Shown here piece after piece: positions 7,898-19,500 of a stretch of DNA of 64,000 nucleotides. Every line of letters begins with the position of its first letter. Positions within the stretch are counted from its first letter, which is position 1. This DNA is from Gallibacterium melopsittaci (lineage in GTDB: Bacteria > Pseudomonadota > Gammaproteobacteria > Enterobacterales > Pasteurellaceae): positions 99,456-163,455 of the forward strand of contig NZ_JBHLWA010000004.1 of assembly GCF_042433085.1 (NCBI RefSeq), read 5' to 3'. A program made the position numbers and the translations under genes. A model generated the notes under the pieces. The model did no database searches. It worked only from the letters and a program-made list of their open reading frames with translations, and had not been told where the DNA came from.

Positions 7898-9208
7898 ATG
7901 AATCAGCAAAAGAAAAAAACATTGCGAGCTGTGATGGCGGAAGTGATTTTACAAGTATTGGATCAAGGTAAATCACTTTCAACATTATTACCCACTGCTC
8001 AACAACAAGTAAAAGCACAAGATGTTGCCTTATTACAAGAAGTCTGTTTTGGTGTTTGCCGTGTATTACCTCGTTTAGAGCAGATTATTGAAAAATTAGT
8101 AACAAAACCATTAAAAGGGAAAACCAGAATCGTACATTGCCTATTGTTGGTAGGCTTGTATCAACTGTTATATACGCGTATTCCTGCACACGCTGCAGTT
8201 GCAGAAGTGGTAAATGCGACCAGAGATGTTAAAGCTGATTCTTTTCGTGGGCTAGTCAATGGTGTAATGCGACGTTTTTTGCGTGAGCAAGAGGCGATTT
8301 TAGCGGTTGTTGATAAGCATTGGCAGACACTACATCCTGAATGGTTAGTTAATTTATTGAAAAAACATTATCCAGAACAATGGCGACAAATTGTGGATGA
8401 AAATAACCTAAAACCACCAATGTGGTTACGGGTAAATCAACAACATACAACACAAACTGCGTATCAAGCATTGTTAGCAGCACAACAAATAGAAAGTGAA
8501 TGTTATTCACCAAATACGGCACTTTATTTGCACAAACCGATTAGCGTAGAACAGTTACCGCATTTTGCCGAGGGTTGGGTAAGTGTTCAGGATCGTCATG
8601 CACAATGGGCAGGAGAATTACTTGAGCCACAGAATGGACAATTAATTTTAGATGCGTGTGCAGCACCAGGTGGAAAAACAACACATATTTTAGAAATTGC
8701 CCCACAAGCAAAGGTGATGGCATTAGATGTTGAACAAAGTCGTTTAAAGCGTGTAGAGGAAAACTTACAACGATTAAATCAAAAAGCTGAGGTTATTTGT
8801 GGTGATGCTAGCCAACCAGATCAATGGTTAGCTTCAGGGGTAATGTTTGATCGAATTTTATTAGATGCACCTTGTTCAGCAACAGGTGTGATTCGTCGTC
8901 ATCCTGATATTAAATGGTTGCGACAAGCAACAGATATCGCACAGTTGGTTGAATTACAACAAGCAATCTTGACAGCTTTGTGGCAACGATTAAAAACAAA
9001 TGGCATTTTGTTATATGCAACTTGTTCAATTTTGCCAGAAGAGAATAGCCAACAAATAGAACGTTTTTTAGCAACACATTCAGATGCAAAATTAATGCCA
9101 ATCCAATTAGATACGACAGGGATTGATACAGGTTTTGGTTATCAATGTGTTCCTGCACAGAAAAGTGGCGATGGTTTCTTTTACGCGAAACTATTTAAAC
9201 AAAGTTAA
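7898..9208 (+). CDS. rsmB: RsmB (Sun), 16S rRNA m5C967 methyltransferase
   Basis: A 436-residue protein (E. coli 429). Residues 1 to about 140 form the NusB-like RNA-binding domain; the rest is a SAM-dependent m5C methyltransferase with the SAM loop DACAAPGGKTTH and the two cysteines of this class in LLDAPCSATG and LLYATCSI. It methylates C967 of 16S rRNA. It lies between fmt and trkA with very short spacers, the conserved fmt-rsmB-trkA order. Confidence 0.97.
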   Translation: MNQQKKKTLRAVMAEVILQVLDQGKSLSTLLPTAQQQVKAQDVALLQEVCFGVCRVLPRLEQIIEKLVTKPLKGKTRIVHCLLLVGLYQLLYTRIPAHAAVAEVVNATRDVKADSFRGLVNGVMRRFLREQEAILAVVDKHWQTLHPEWLVNLLKKHYPEQWRQIVDENNLKPPMWLRVNQQHTTQTAYQALLAAQQIESECYSPNTALYLHKPISVEQLPHFAEGWVSVQDRHAQWAGELLEPQNGQLILDACAAPGGKTTHILEIAPQAKVMALDVEQSRLKRVEENLQRLNQKAEVICGDASQPDQWLASGVMFDRILLDAPCSATGVIRRHPDIKWLRQATDIAQLVELQQAILTALWQRLKTNGILLYATCSILPEENSQQIERFLATHSDAKLMPIQLDTTGIDTGFGYQCVPAQKSGDGFFYAKLFKQS

Positions 9209-9219
9209 GGGTAAAAATC

Positions 9220-10596
9220 GTGAAAATTATCATTTTAGGTGCTGGCCAAGTTGGTGGCACATTAGCTGAAAATCTCGTTAGTGAAGATAACGAAATTACC
9301 TTAGTTGATAGTGATGCTGATCGTTTAAATCAATTACAAGATAAACATGATTTGCGAGTTGTGCATGGTAATGCCTCTTCACCAAGAACATTGCGTGAAG
9401 CAGGTGCTACTGATGCAGATATGTTAGTTGCAGTGACAAGTTCAGATGAAGTAAATATGGTTGCTTGTCAGGTAGCTTATACTTTATTTAAGATTCCGAC
9501 TAAAATTGCTCGTATTCGTAATTCTGAATATATTCGAGAAAAAGAGAAGCTATTTAAAAGTGATATTATTCCTATCGATCACATTATTTCACCAGAACAA
9601 CTCGTGATTGAGGATATTGCTCGTTTAGTTAATTATCCTGGAACATTACAAGTTGCGAATTTTGCTGATGATTTAGTTAGTTTAGCGGTAGTAAAAGCCT
9701 ATTATGGTGGACCATTAGTTGGTTATTCAATAGCGACATTGCAGGATCATTTGCCACATATTGATGCTCGAATTGTTTCTATTTGGCGACAAGATAAAGT
9801 TATTCGTCCTCAAGGTTCAACGATTATTGAAGCTGGTGATGAAGTGACGTTTATTTGTGCTAGCCAACATTTAAGAGCGGTAATGAGTGAGTTACAACGA
9901 CTAGAAAAGAATTATCGCCGAATTATGATTGTGGGGGGTGGTAATGTTGGTTCTGGATTAGCAAAAACATTAGAAAATGATTACAGTGTTAAATTAGTGG
10001 AACGTAATCAAAAACGAGCCGAATTATTAGCAGAAAAACTCTCAAAAACAATCGTATTTTGTGCAGATGCTTCCGATCAGTCATTTTTATTTGAAGAACA
10101 TATCGAAAATATTGATGCCTTTATTGCGTTAACCAGTGATGATGAAGCCAATATTATGGCGTCTCTATTAGCAAAACGCTTAGGGACAAAAAAAGCCTTT
10201 TCATTAATTCAACGTATTGCCTATTTACATTTGGTTCAGGGGGGAACAATCGATATTGCGATTTCACCTCAACAAGCCACCATTTCAGCATTATTAAGTT
10301 ATGTGCGTAAAGGCGATATTGTGAATGTAGCTGTATTGCGTCGAGGTGTAGCAGAAGCAATAGAGATTATTGCCCATGGTAATGAGCAAACTTCACAAGT
10401 GATTGGACGACCATTAAATAAATTAAAATTACCACAGGGGGTAATTATTGGTGCTATTTGTCGTCAAGGAGAAGTGTTAATTGCAAAACATGATTTAACA
10501 ATCCAAGAAGATGATCATGTAATTGTATTTTTACAAGATAAGAAAAATATTGCGGAAATTGAAAAATTATTCCAACCAAGTCCATTCTTTATTTAA
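9220..10596 (+). CDS. trkA: TrkA, NAD-binding regulatory subunit of Trk potassium uptake
   Basis: A 458-residue cytoplasmic peripheral protein (E. coli 458) that gates the TrkH/TrkG channel. It consists of two tandem RCK modules, each a Rossmann domain (MKIIILGAGQVGGTLAENL at 1-19; IMIVGGGNVGSGLAKTL near 235) plus a TrkA-C domain. The start is GTG, supported by an AAGGG ribosome site eight bases upstream and by the family N-terminus. The partner channel gene trkH follows at once, which is not the case in E. coli. Confidence 0.97.
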   Translation: MKIIILGAGQVGGTLAENLVSEDNEITLVDSDADRLNQLQDKHDLRVVHGNASSPRTLREAGATDADMLVAVTSSDEVNMVACQVAYTLFKIPTKIARIRNSEYIREKEKLFKSDIIPIDHIISPEQLVIEDIARLVNYPGTLQVANFADDLVSLAVVKAYYGGPLVGYSIATLQDHLPHIDARIVSIWRQDKVIRPQGSTIIEAGDEVTFICASQHLRAVMSELQRLEKNYRRIMIVGGGNVGSGLAKTLENDYSVKLVERNQKRAELLAEKLSKTIVFCADASDQSFLFEEHIENIDAFIALTSDDEANIMASLLAKRLGTKKAFSLIQRIAYLHLVQGGTIDIAISPQQATISALLSYVRKGDIVNVAVLRRGVAEAIEIIAHGNEQTSQVIGRPLNKLKLPQGVIIGAICRQGEVLIAKHDLTIQEDDHVIVFLQDKKNIAEIEKLFQPSPFFI

Positions 10597-10611
10597 GGTA
10601 GGAAGCCATTT

Positions 10612-12054
10612 ATGTTTAATCGTCCGTTCATATTATATATTTTGGGTTCAGTGCTTTCTAAAATCGCATGGTTAATGCTTATCCCGTTAATTGTGACTTT
10701 TTTTCATAATGGTGAGGGATTAGTTGGATTTTTAATTTGTATTGGTATTACCCATTTTGTTTCCTTTATTTTGACTCGAAAAAAACCACAAGATATGCGG
10801 TTACGAGTAAAGGATATGCTATTACTAACCACTTTAATCTGGTTAATTAGTTGTGTGTTTAGTGCATTGCCTTTTATCGTCATTAGTGATTTTAGTTTTA
10901 CAGATGCTTACTTTGAAACCGTATCAGGATTAACCACGACAGGATCGAGTATTATTGTCGATGTTAGTGACACTTCGCCTGCATTATTAATGTGGCGTTC
11001 GACTTTACAATGGATGGGTGGTTTGGGATTTATTGTTATGGCGGTAGCCATTTTACCGTTTTTAAATGTGGGTGGAATGACACTGTTCCGTACAGAATCA
11101 TCTGATAAATCTGACAAAATTCTGCCGCAAGCACGAGATGTTGCAAAAAGTATTATCCAAATTTATCTCTTTTTAACGGTTGTTTGCCTCTTTGCTTATA
11201 TGTGGTCAGAAATGGATTTCTTTGATGCCATTAATCATGCTTTTACTACTATCTCTACTGGTGGTTTTTCGACTCGCAGTGGTTCGATGGCAGAATTTAA
11301 TAGTACTACACAATGGATTTGTACCTTATTTATGTTTTTGGGGTCTTTACCATTTTTATTAATGGTACAAGCTATTCACCGCAAGAATATTTTTGTGTTA
11401 TTTCGTGATCAGCAATTAATGGGATTCTCATTATTTGTTTTAATTATTGGTTTATTTTCTGCTGCTTGGTTAAATTATGAGGGTGTATTTAATTGGCAAG
11501 ATAGTCTGCGTTATGCGTTTTTTAATTTAGTCAATATTATGTCCACTTGTGGATTTAGTTTAGGTAATTTTGATACTTGGACAGCAACGACAACAATGGT
11601 ATTTGCCGTTGCTTTTATTTTAGGTGGGTGTTCAGGATCAACGACTGGTGGAATTAAAATTTTCCGTTTTCAAATTATGTTCCAAGTATTAAAGCATCAA
11701 ATATTACGTTTAATCCATCCAAATAGTATTTCGGCAGTGCATTACAATCGACATATTGTTTCAAGTGAAACTGTTTTCGGGATTGTTGGCTTTATTTTTA
11801 GTTATTTTGTCATTATAGCTATTTTGACGATCTTAATGGGAATGTCGGGAATGGATTTCCAAAGTGCATGGAGTTCTGCGGCAACAGCAATTGGCAACGT
11901 AGGACCAGGATTTGGTAATCAAGTAGGAGCTTCAGGGAATTTTTCAACGATTCCTACTATTTCTAAGTGGTTGATGATTTTAGGAATGTTATTAGGGCGT
12001 TTAGAAATTATGACAATTTTAGTTTTATTGTTTCCACATTTCTGGAAAAAGTAA
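10612..12054 (+). CDS. trkH: TrkH, potassium uptake channel subunit
   Basis: A 480-residue polytopic inner-membrane protein (E. coli 483) of the SKT superfamily. The four pore loops can be read as TTTGSSII (about 103-110), TISTGGFSTRS, MSTCGFSLGNF and GNVGPGFGNQ, each with the filter glycine; the third loop carries Cys next to the glycine. It also has the family block GGCSGSTTGGIKIFR. It takes up potassium together with TrkA, encoded 15 bp upstream. Confidence 0.96.
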   Translation: MFNRPFILYILGSVLSKIAWLMLIPLIVTFFHNGEGLVGFLICIGITHFVSFILTRKKPQDMRLRVKDMLLLTTLIWLISCVFSALPFIVISDFSFTDAYFETVSGLTTTGSSIIVDVSDTSPALLMWRSTLQWMGGLGFIVMAVAILPFLNVGGMTLFRTESSDKSDKILPQARDVAKSIIQIYLFLTVVCLFAYMWSEMDFFDAINHAFTTISTGGFSTRSGSMAEFNSTTQWICTLFMFLGSLPFLLMVQAIHRKNIFVLFRDQQLMGFSLFVLIIGLFSAAWLNYEGVFNWQDSLRYAFFNLVNIMSTCGFSLGNFDTWTATTTMVFAVAFILGGCSGSTTGGIKIFRFQIMFQVLKHQILRLIHPNSISAVHYNRHIVSSETVFGIVGFIFSYFVIIAILTILMGMSGMDFQSAWSSAATAIGNVGPGFGNQVGASGNFSTIPTISKWLMILGMLLGRLEIMTILVLLFPHFWKK

Positions 12055-12081
12055 GGTGTTAAAAAATTTTTTGTAAAAAAA

Positions 12082-12110
12082 TTGTAAGATTCTAATAATA
12101 AAAATATAAT
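12082..12110 (+). promoter_or_regulatory. Sigma-70 promoter for mscL
   Basis: TTGTAA (12082-12087) and TATAAT (12105-12110) are separated by exactly 17 bp, 42 bp before the mscL ATG. This suggests that mscL and the following gene have their own promoter in addition to read-through from trkH. The mscL ribosome site TAGGAG follows at about 12140. Confidence 0.7.
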
Positions 12111-12152
12111 TAGCGCCTCTTTTTTCAACAATAATATTTAGGAGAATTAAAA

Positions 12153-12554
12153 ATGAGTTTTTTAAAAGAATTTCGTGAATTTGCAATGCGCGGTAATGTA
12201 GTTGATATGGCTGTCGGGGTTATTATCGGCGGAGCATTTGGTAAAATCGTAAGTTCATTAGTGGCAGATATTGCAATGCCTATTATTGGTTTATTAGTAG
12301 GTGGTGTGGACTTTAAAGATCTTAAAATTGTATTACGTGGTGCAGTAGGCGATATTCCAGCAGTAACATTAAACTATGGAATGTTTATTCAAACTGTATT
12401 TGATTTTATTATTATTGCGTTTGCAATTTTCGTAGCAATTAAAGCAATGAATAAATTAAAACGTGAAAAACCAGCTGAAGAACCAAAACCAGTTGAACCA
12501 TCAGCAGAAGAAAAATTATTAACAGAAATTCGTGATTTATTAAAAAATAAATAA
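12153..12554 (+). CDS. mscL: MscL, large-conductance mechanosensitive channel
   Basis: A 133-residue inner-membrane protein (E. coli 136) that opens under membrane tension to release solutes during hypo-osmotic shock. The N-terminal amphipathic helix MSFLKEFREFAMRGNVVD is followed by the pore helix TM1 (AVGVIIGGAFGKIVSSLVAD, about 20-40) with the hydrophobic Gly/Val gate, TM2 (about 75-100) and a cytoplasmic helix ending LLTEIRDLLK. In E. coli mscL also follows trkA, so the neighbourhood (potassium uptake and osmotic release) is conserved. Confidence 0.97.
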   Translation: MSFLKEFREFAMRGNVVDMAVGVIIGGAFGKIVSSLVADIAMPIIGLLVGGVDFKDLKIVLRGAVGDIPAVTLNYGMFIQTVFDFIIIAFAIFVAIKAMNKLKREKPAEEPKPVEPSAEEKLLTEIRDLLKNK

Positions 12555-12565
12555 TTAAGGATTTT

Positions 12566-13108
12566 ATGCAAAATAATCAAACACCAACACAACCACAACC
12601 ACAACCTAACTTTATCGCTAAAATCATTTTTGCGAGCCGTTGGGTACAATTACCAATTTATTTAGGCTTAATTATTGTCCAAATTGTTTATGCCTATAAA
12701 TTTTTAAAATCATTATGGCATTTAGTTGTAAATCTTAATCAAATGGATGAAAACACTATTATGTTAGCAGTGTTAAATCTTATTGATGTTGTAATGATTG
12801 CGAATTTATTAGTGATGGTGTTAGTCGGTGGCTATGAAACTTTTGTCTCAAAATTAAATACGGATAATCACCCTGATCAGCCAGAATGGTTAGATCACGT
12901 TAATGCCTCAGTATTAAAAATTAAATTATCGATGGCGATTATTAGTATTTCATCTATTCATATGCTACAAACATTTATTAATGCAGGAAATTTACCTGAA
13001 AAACAAATTATGTGGCAATTATTCTTGCATTTGGGCTTTTTAGCTTCTGCGATAGCAGTTGCTTATACCGATAAAATTTTATATAGCACCACGCATAAAA
13101 GTCATTAA
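12566..13108 (+). CDS. UPF0114 (YqhA/TIGR00645) family membrane protein
   Basis: A 180-residue protein with four predicted membrane segments (about 27-50, 66-90, 115-135, 150-168) and an extra Gln/Pro-rich N-terminal tail of about 15 residues. The blocks FASRWVQLPIYLGLI, VGGYETFVSKL, HPDQPEWLDHVNASVLKIKL and the terminal AVAYTDKI are diagnostic of UPF0114, whose biochemical function is unknown. It starts 11 bp after mscL and is followed by a terminator, so the two probably share a transcript. Confidence 0.88.
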   Translation: MQNNQTPTQPQPQPNFIAKIIFASRWVQLPIYLGLIIVQIVYAYKFLKSLWHLVVNLNQMDENTIMLAVLNLIDVVMIANLLVMVLVGGYETFVSKLNTDNHPDQPEWLDHVNASVLKIKLSMAIISISSIHMLQTFINAGNLPEKQIMWQLFLHLGFLASAIAVAYTDKILYSTTHKSH

Positions 13109-13116
13109 GAAGGAAT

Positions 13117-13152
13117 ATCCTCCATACTAATTTTTAGTTGGAGGATTTTTTA
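13117..13152 (+). terminator. Rho-independent terminator after the UPF0114 gene
   Basis: ATCCTCCA (13117-13124) pairs with TGGAGGAT (13139-13146), followed by a T run (13146-13151). It ends the plus-strand operon and sits between convergent gene ends. Confidence 0.85.
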
Positions 13153-13153
13153 T

Positions 13154-13531
13154 TTATAAATTGCATTTTCCTGTATTATATTTAGGTTCTTGGTAACCGC
13201 ATTGAGCTGGTGGTAAGAATATATATCCTTTTTCAAGCATACAATCGTCAAACTCTTTGTAGAATTTACCATTTATAGTGTAATTTTCAGGATAATAACG
13301 AATTTGTTGATCCCCCATTTTCCCACCACAAGCAACAAAATCTTTCCATCTTTTAGCTGAATTAGTTTTTCCTAAAGTTTCAGGTTTTTGATAACCTGCG
13401 ATAAGAGGGAATAATGTTCCTGTTTCTCCACATTGTGTAGCTACTGTTTCTATTAATGGCCTAAAACAACCACGATCATATATACATCCAGCTAGAATAA
13501 AAACACAAATAAGGATTAAAAATTTTTTCAT
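13154..13531 (-). CDS. Small cysteine-rich lipoprotein coupled to the haemagglutinin gene
   Basis: A 125-residue predicted lipoprotein: signal peptide with lipobox LAGC (lipid Cys 16) and a mature part with six further cysteines (22, 34, 68, 97, 111, 123), an even number compatible with disulfides in the periplasm or on the surface. The block AKRWKDFVACGGKMGD (59-74) and EFDDCMLEKGYIFLPP (93-108) look conserved, but I cannot name a characterised family. The ATG lies two bases after the exoprotein stop, and a full GGAGGT ribosome site is embedded in the last codons of that gene, so its synthesis is coupled to the exoprotein. By position it could be an immunity or accessory protein; that is inference only. 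Confidence 0.8.
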   Translation of the reverse strand: MKKFLILICVFILAGCIYDRGCFRPLIETVATQCGETGTLFPLIAGYQKPETLGKTNSAKRWKDFVACGGKMGDQQIRYYPENYTINGKFYKEFDDCMLEKGYIFLPPAQCGYQEPKYNTGKCNL

Positions 13532-13533
13532 AT

Positions 13534-16500
13534 TTAATTACCTCCTAATTTAAATAAGGTTTCCACAAAATCTGATGACATAAGATCTGCCATTGCAAAA
13601 GGTGTTGCAACAGGAATTCCGATAGCGGTAGTAATATTACTTGAGATATCTTGTATAAAATTTTTTTCAGACGTATTACCTTGTTGATCATACCAACCCC
13701 AGATTTGCCCACCGAGTAAATCATGGGTTCCTGCATAGGATTCCACTAAATTATCCGAAATATCGCCAATGTTATAGATGAATAATGGCTTACCACTAAA
13801 ATACCAACCACCATGAATAGATTGAAATCCACCTGTTGGACCATATAGATTTTTAGCATTTTTATTTTGATTTGGATCTATTGCATCTAGAATAGTAGTA
13901 TTCTTATTTCCATCAAAAGTAACCGAACCATCACTATTTTGTGTACAAGTTCCCATTCCGCTATTACAGATAATATTTAGATCAATCCTTACCCCACCTA
14001 ATTTAATGCCATCAAAATAACCACTATCGTAAGAATCATTGCGTAATATTTGACCTGTTTTAGCGTCAATAATCCCCTTAAATTTTCGTGAATTTGCTAA
14101 GGTCTCTTCACGCATTTTGGTGGCGGCAAGTTGTAATGTTCCTTGAGTGATAGCCAGATCTGGTGAACCAGAAACAAGACCAACAACCGTTTCAAGTAGG
14201 CGTTTTTGGTATTGTAATTTATAAATTTCTTTATAAAGTTCGGTCTTTTCCTCTTCTGTTTGGGCTTGCTTAATCTGTTTTCTTAATTCAGCTTGTTTAG
14301 GCAAAACATAGTTATCAATGGTCTTAAAGGCATTTTTGCGGAAATCTTGAGTAACTTTCACCTGAATATTTAACTCTTTTAAGACCTTTTCTTTATCAAA
14401 ATGATTGACCAATGAACCATTATTTTTCTTTGCATTCTCTGTAGTGAGCGTAGTTTTTACATTTTCTTTTATTTGTTCAATGGATAAACCTGTTTTTTCT
14501 TGTTGTGTATCAGGATCATTAATAACAATATGATTGGTGCCAATTCCAGCTTTTGTTATTGCAGTTTGTGTTGATTTATCTGAGCCAATACCAACAGAAG
14601 TAGAACCTGTCAATGAACTCAGTCCTGTTGCTAATTTTCTTTGGTTAGCTTGTCCTTGTTCTGTATGACTGGCAGTGGTTTCATTACCTTGTGAGTCAAT
14701 ATATAAAGGCTGTTCTTGTTTATTGGTTGCTTGTTTATGACTTTGAGCTTGACCTTTTTCTGTCAGAGATGAGGCAAAGTTCATCGCAATAGATCCACCG
14801 ATACCAAATGCAGAACCTTTATAGTTGCTGTGATTTTGGATATCTTCTGCATTGAGTGTTCCCGTTATAAATCGATTTTTACCTTGCTGTTCGGCAAGTT
14901 CAGTTGAGGTAACTAATCCACCTTGTAAATCGGTGTGTTGATGAACGTGAACATTAAAACCCTCATCATTTGCAAAAATCCCTGATTGCTGGTTAACACT
15001 GGCATAATCCGCATTAAGTTTAGACTGAGTATAGTTGCCAGAAAGGGAAGCACCATAACCTACTGTTGCTTGAGTGGAAGTTTGTTTGTGTTTACCTTGA
15101 TAAGTGGTGGTATCTTGCAGGCTGGTAATCGTTAAATTATTTGCTTGAACGCTGACACCTTGACCAATAACTTGTCCGCCTTGAATCGTGAGATCTTTTC
15201 CTGAAATAAGGGTTGTTTGGCTATGTTGATTACCAATAAGACTATTTTCCCATATGGTTTCATCGCCATTTCCATAGCCTTTGCCACTATTTCCTCCAGC
15301 GGTAATACCAAAGGCAACACCATTACTACTATAATTAATGGCAACACCAGCATTCCAACCACTTGATTGGTTATGACTTTGTTCTTGATGCGTTTGCTGT
15401 TGCGCTTCGATTATTAAATCGCCTGTGGTAGCAAGCGTTGTTCCTTGTTGTCCTACAATCTCTGAACCTTTAACTACAATATGGGAAGTATCTTTATCTG
15501 CTGTCGTGTGAAGCATGACATTCCCTGTCGCATTGACTTTACTTGGGCGTGCTGTTGTCGTTTCCGTATGTACAGTTTGTTCATTTTTCTGCTTACCATA
15601 GCCTATGCTAATACCGATATTTTGTGTTAAACCTTGTATGCCTTGATTTGCAAGGGTGTCTGCAACATTACCTACAACATCAGCTGTATTCGCTAAATCA
15701 AATGCTGCATTGATTGCTGTTAGTGCATTAATTCGATTATCTTTTGCATCACCCACTTGTTTTACTGTTTTGATTGTTTGTTGAACTTGTTGTGCGGCTT
15801 GTACAACAGGAATATTCACGCCTAAAGTTAATCCACTTTGTTTAAATGAATGTTGATGATCTGTCGTTGCTTTATCTTCTACCGCAGTAATATCAATTTT
15901 CTTGGCTACAATCGTAACATCACCATTACCTACCGTGACTCGACTACCTTGTTGCCGATAATTTTCGTGGGCGATCAACTGGATATCTCCTTGTAATGAT
16001 CCAATCTGACTACCTTGTGCTATTTGTTGGCGATTAGTAGTATCTGTTGCTTCTTTCCGAGTACCTAAGGTGATAGAGATTCCACTACTCATTACACCTG
16101 ATTTCTTTTCTGCGTAAAAATCATGTTCTTTTCGGGTATTTTTCGCTGCAGTGATCTCAATGTCTTGAGCTTGTAAGTTCACATTTTTATCGGCAACAAT
16201 CGTGCTGCCTGTGACACGGAGATCACCTTGTTCAGAAACAAGGGTAATCTGTTGTCCATCAAGTTGGCTTCCTTTCTGTTCTGTTGTTTCGTGAGTATGT
16301 TTTTTGAGCGTTGTGATTTTATTGAATAACCCAGAAGAAACCTCTTTTCGGCTTGAGTTTATCTGTTCTTGATGTTGACCTGTCGTCAATGTGATATCAC
16401 CTTGTGAACCAATAAAAATATTACCTTGCGTACTTTGAATAGTCGCCTGACGTAATTCGGCTTGTTGTTTGCCAATAATCGTGATGTTCTCTTTTGCGGT

Positions 16501-19500
16501 AAGTGTACTCCCTTCCTCACCTTGTTGATCGAGGCGGTAATAGTTATTCGCATCGGCATGATAGTGTTCTTTATTACTCACCTGATGAGTGTTAATGGCT
16601 AATGCCTCGCCTGCTATGGCAGTGAGTGTACCTTGGCTAGCAATCTGAGCCGCTTTAATCGTGAGATTGCCATCACTATATAAAGCGAGTGTTCCATTTT
16701 TTCCAGTGACTTTTACTACACCTAATTGGTCTTGTGTTTGGTGAGCAAAGCGTCCTTGATCACTTTCACTTTGAGTTAATGTACTACTTACTTCAAGTTG
16801 TTTTCCTGCGGAAAGTAGTAGTCGTTCTACCGCTTCAATTCTGCCACCTAAATTCACAAGTTGTTGTTTTGCAGATAAATTAACACTTTGCCCAAGAATA
16901 ACACCACGATTTTTTAGCTGTGTCGTGTCTAGTTGGGTAAGATCTCTTCCTGCAATGACACCACTATTTTCTAAATTGTCTGTCTGCCCAATAATGGTAT
17001 TTGCCGAGATTAATCCCCCTTGTGTGGTAACATCACTATGTCGAGCGATGAGATAAACTTGTGGTACTAAGACGGTCAATTTTCGTCCATCGGCTAAACT
17101 CACTTCTTTATTAACAAACCAGATCATATCGGTGGTCAATTCTGACATCTGTTGTGCGGTTAAACCTACCCCAATGGAGAAGTTAAATTGTTTAGCATAT
17201 TTCACGCCATTATCCATTAGGGCTTTATATTGCTCTAAATCGTTAGTATAACCAGGTAAATAACGTTGTCCTGTCAACTGGTTAATTTGTTCATTAATCA
17301 GACGTTGTTCATAAAAACCATCACCGAGGCGTTTTAACATATGTTGTGGATCTGCACGCAGTGCGTTAAACATATAATCGCCACCGATCCATTGGTTGCG
17401 ATCAATAAATTTAGGATCGGTTTCTATCAAATAACCATGAGGAGCTTCTGGATTAATTTGGTATAAACTGGCGGTCGGTAATTGGATCGTGGTTAAGTGT
17501 GTTTTTACAAGTGGTAATGCGAGTGGACGCACAACTTCACCTGAGGTCACAATTTGGTTTTTTAACGCATTATCCATTTCTGGCGTGATCGCAATCTGCT
17601 GTGAATTCAATTTAGGCAAGGCTGTTTCTGTTAAATGATTGGTTATCTCTCCATCCGTAATAGCGATAGTGGATAAATGTACGTTTTTGACTGCGGTTGG
17701 CTGGGTAATTGTATTGCTGAGAACCGTTGTTTCTGTGCTATTTTCGACATAATCCCAAAGATCGAAAGTTTTTGTTTGCTGTTTTTCATCTTGATAAGCA
17801 ACGGTATTGCTTTTTGTTGTTCGATAATAATCGATACATTTACCCAAAATCTTTTTCGCACAAGCTCTACCATTATAAAAAGAGGTCAGTTTCCCTTTAT
17901 CGGTCGTAATGATCACACCTTGTGTCGCATGATTATCAATACTTGTACCTTGATGAAATTCAATACCTGTATGGGCAATCATTTTACTGTCGTAATTTTT
18001 GATATGGCTTTGGTAAACATTTATTTTGTCGCCACTTAAAATTTTCGCTTCAGCATAAGGTGAAGACAGTAACATAGACTCATTGATCGTGCGAATATAG
18101 TTGTACTCTCGCCAGGATTCACTCTCTCTGCCATCAGGTAAACGTAAGGCATATAAGTTTTCCACTTTCTTATTAAAACTGCCTTTATCATCCCGTTTGA
18201 CTTTGGTTAACCCAGGGGTGTTTTTACTATAACGAGGTGCTTCATTGGCAAACCCATATTCAAAAATAGGCGTTCTTGATGTTTCTTGTATCTCCATTTT
18301 GACAAACTGATGTAAATTCTCGATGGAATTGACATTAAAAGTTATCTGACCAAGTGCCTCAATCACAGCGTTATGGTTTTGTACGATATTAGCTTGCCCA
18401 GTGGCGTGTTGTTGTGCATCTAGTGTTTTTCCAAAATGGATTGAACCTAAGCTAATAATAGTGCTGCCATAACGATTAAGTAAGCGATCAACACCGAAAT
18501 CTAGGCGTGTTCTTGCACCAATGGTGGCAGCAGAATGATTTTCTTCTAGATTACTGAGATGGCTTGCTTGTAACGCTAAATGATCACCATAAATGCGTCC
18601 TGTGCCTATATTTGTGATAGTGTTACTCTTAATGGTTGTGGTACGACCATCAATTAAACCTCGGTTGGTTAAAGTGCGGCTAATGAGGTGTGTATTCTGT
18701 GCAGAAAGTTCTGCTGTTGGTTGGTTGATGATATTCGCTGCTGAAATCATCAGATGATGGTTAATATTTTGTGCCACATTATTGGTAAAGTTACCCGCTG
18801 TGGTTAAGGTGAGATTTTGTCCGACCACAAAGGCATTATTTAGCGTAAAATCATCTTGTAGTGTCAGCGTAAGATCTTTTCCTGCTTTTATATTACCTTC
18901 ATCAATAAGGCGTTTAGCAGCCAACTGAATGGCATTATTTCCCTGAATTAGCCCCGCTTGATTATTCACCATAAGATTACCGCGATGTTGGAGCGTGATG
19001 CTATCTAATGCAAGTAACTCACCTTGCTGATTATCTAGCATATCGTTAGCGGTAATAGAAAGCGTATGCGTACTATAAATGCCACCTTGTTGGTTATTTA
19101 GTGCTTGGGCATTTAGGATGATATCTCTCCCTTGAATACCTTGTGTTGGAATGTAGCTGGTTGCTTTGGTGCCGTTATTATTCAGTGTCTGTGTTGTTAG
19201 AGTTAATAAGTCGCCTATGATGAGAGATTGATGATTCGGAAGAGCAGCATTATGAATTGTTTGTGCAGTAATATTTCCTTGGCTTTTCGCTTTGATTGTC
19301 CCTGTTTGATTTTGCAGGGTAGTGGCTGTTAAAACCATCGCCCCATCAGATTGGATAATCCCTTGTTGATTATGTATATCCGTTTGAATTGCCATCGTGA
19401 GGGCATTACCTGCATAGAGTTTACCTTGTTGGTTGGATAAACCAAATGTCGTTAAATTGACTTGATCGGCTGCATTGAGTAAGCCCTGTTGGTTATTTAA

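Noticed and set aside
13534..14400. Classical VENN-delimited CdiA-CT toxin module
   Set aside because: No VENN or related motif was found near the C-terminus, so a standard CDI toxin junction cannot be claimed.
17677..18039. 120-residue plus-strand frame opposite the haemagglutinin gene
   Set aside because: Shadow of a long, well-supported coding frame; Cys/Phe/Ile-rich composition and no family resemblance.
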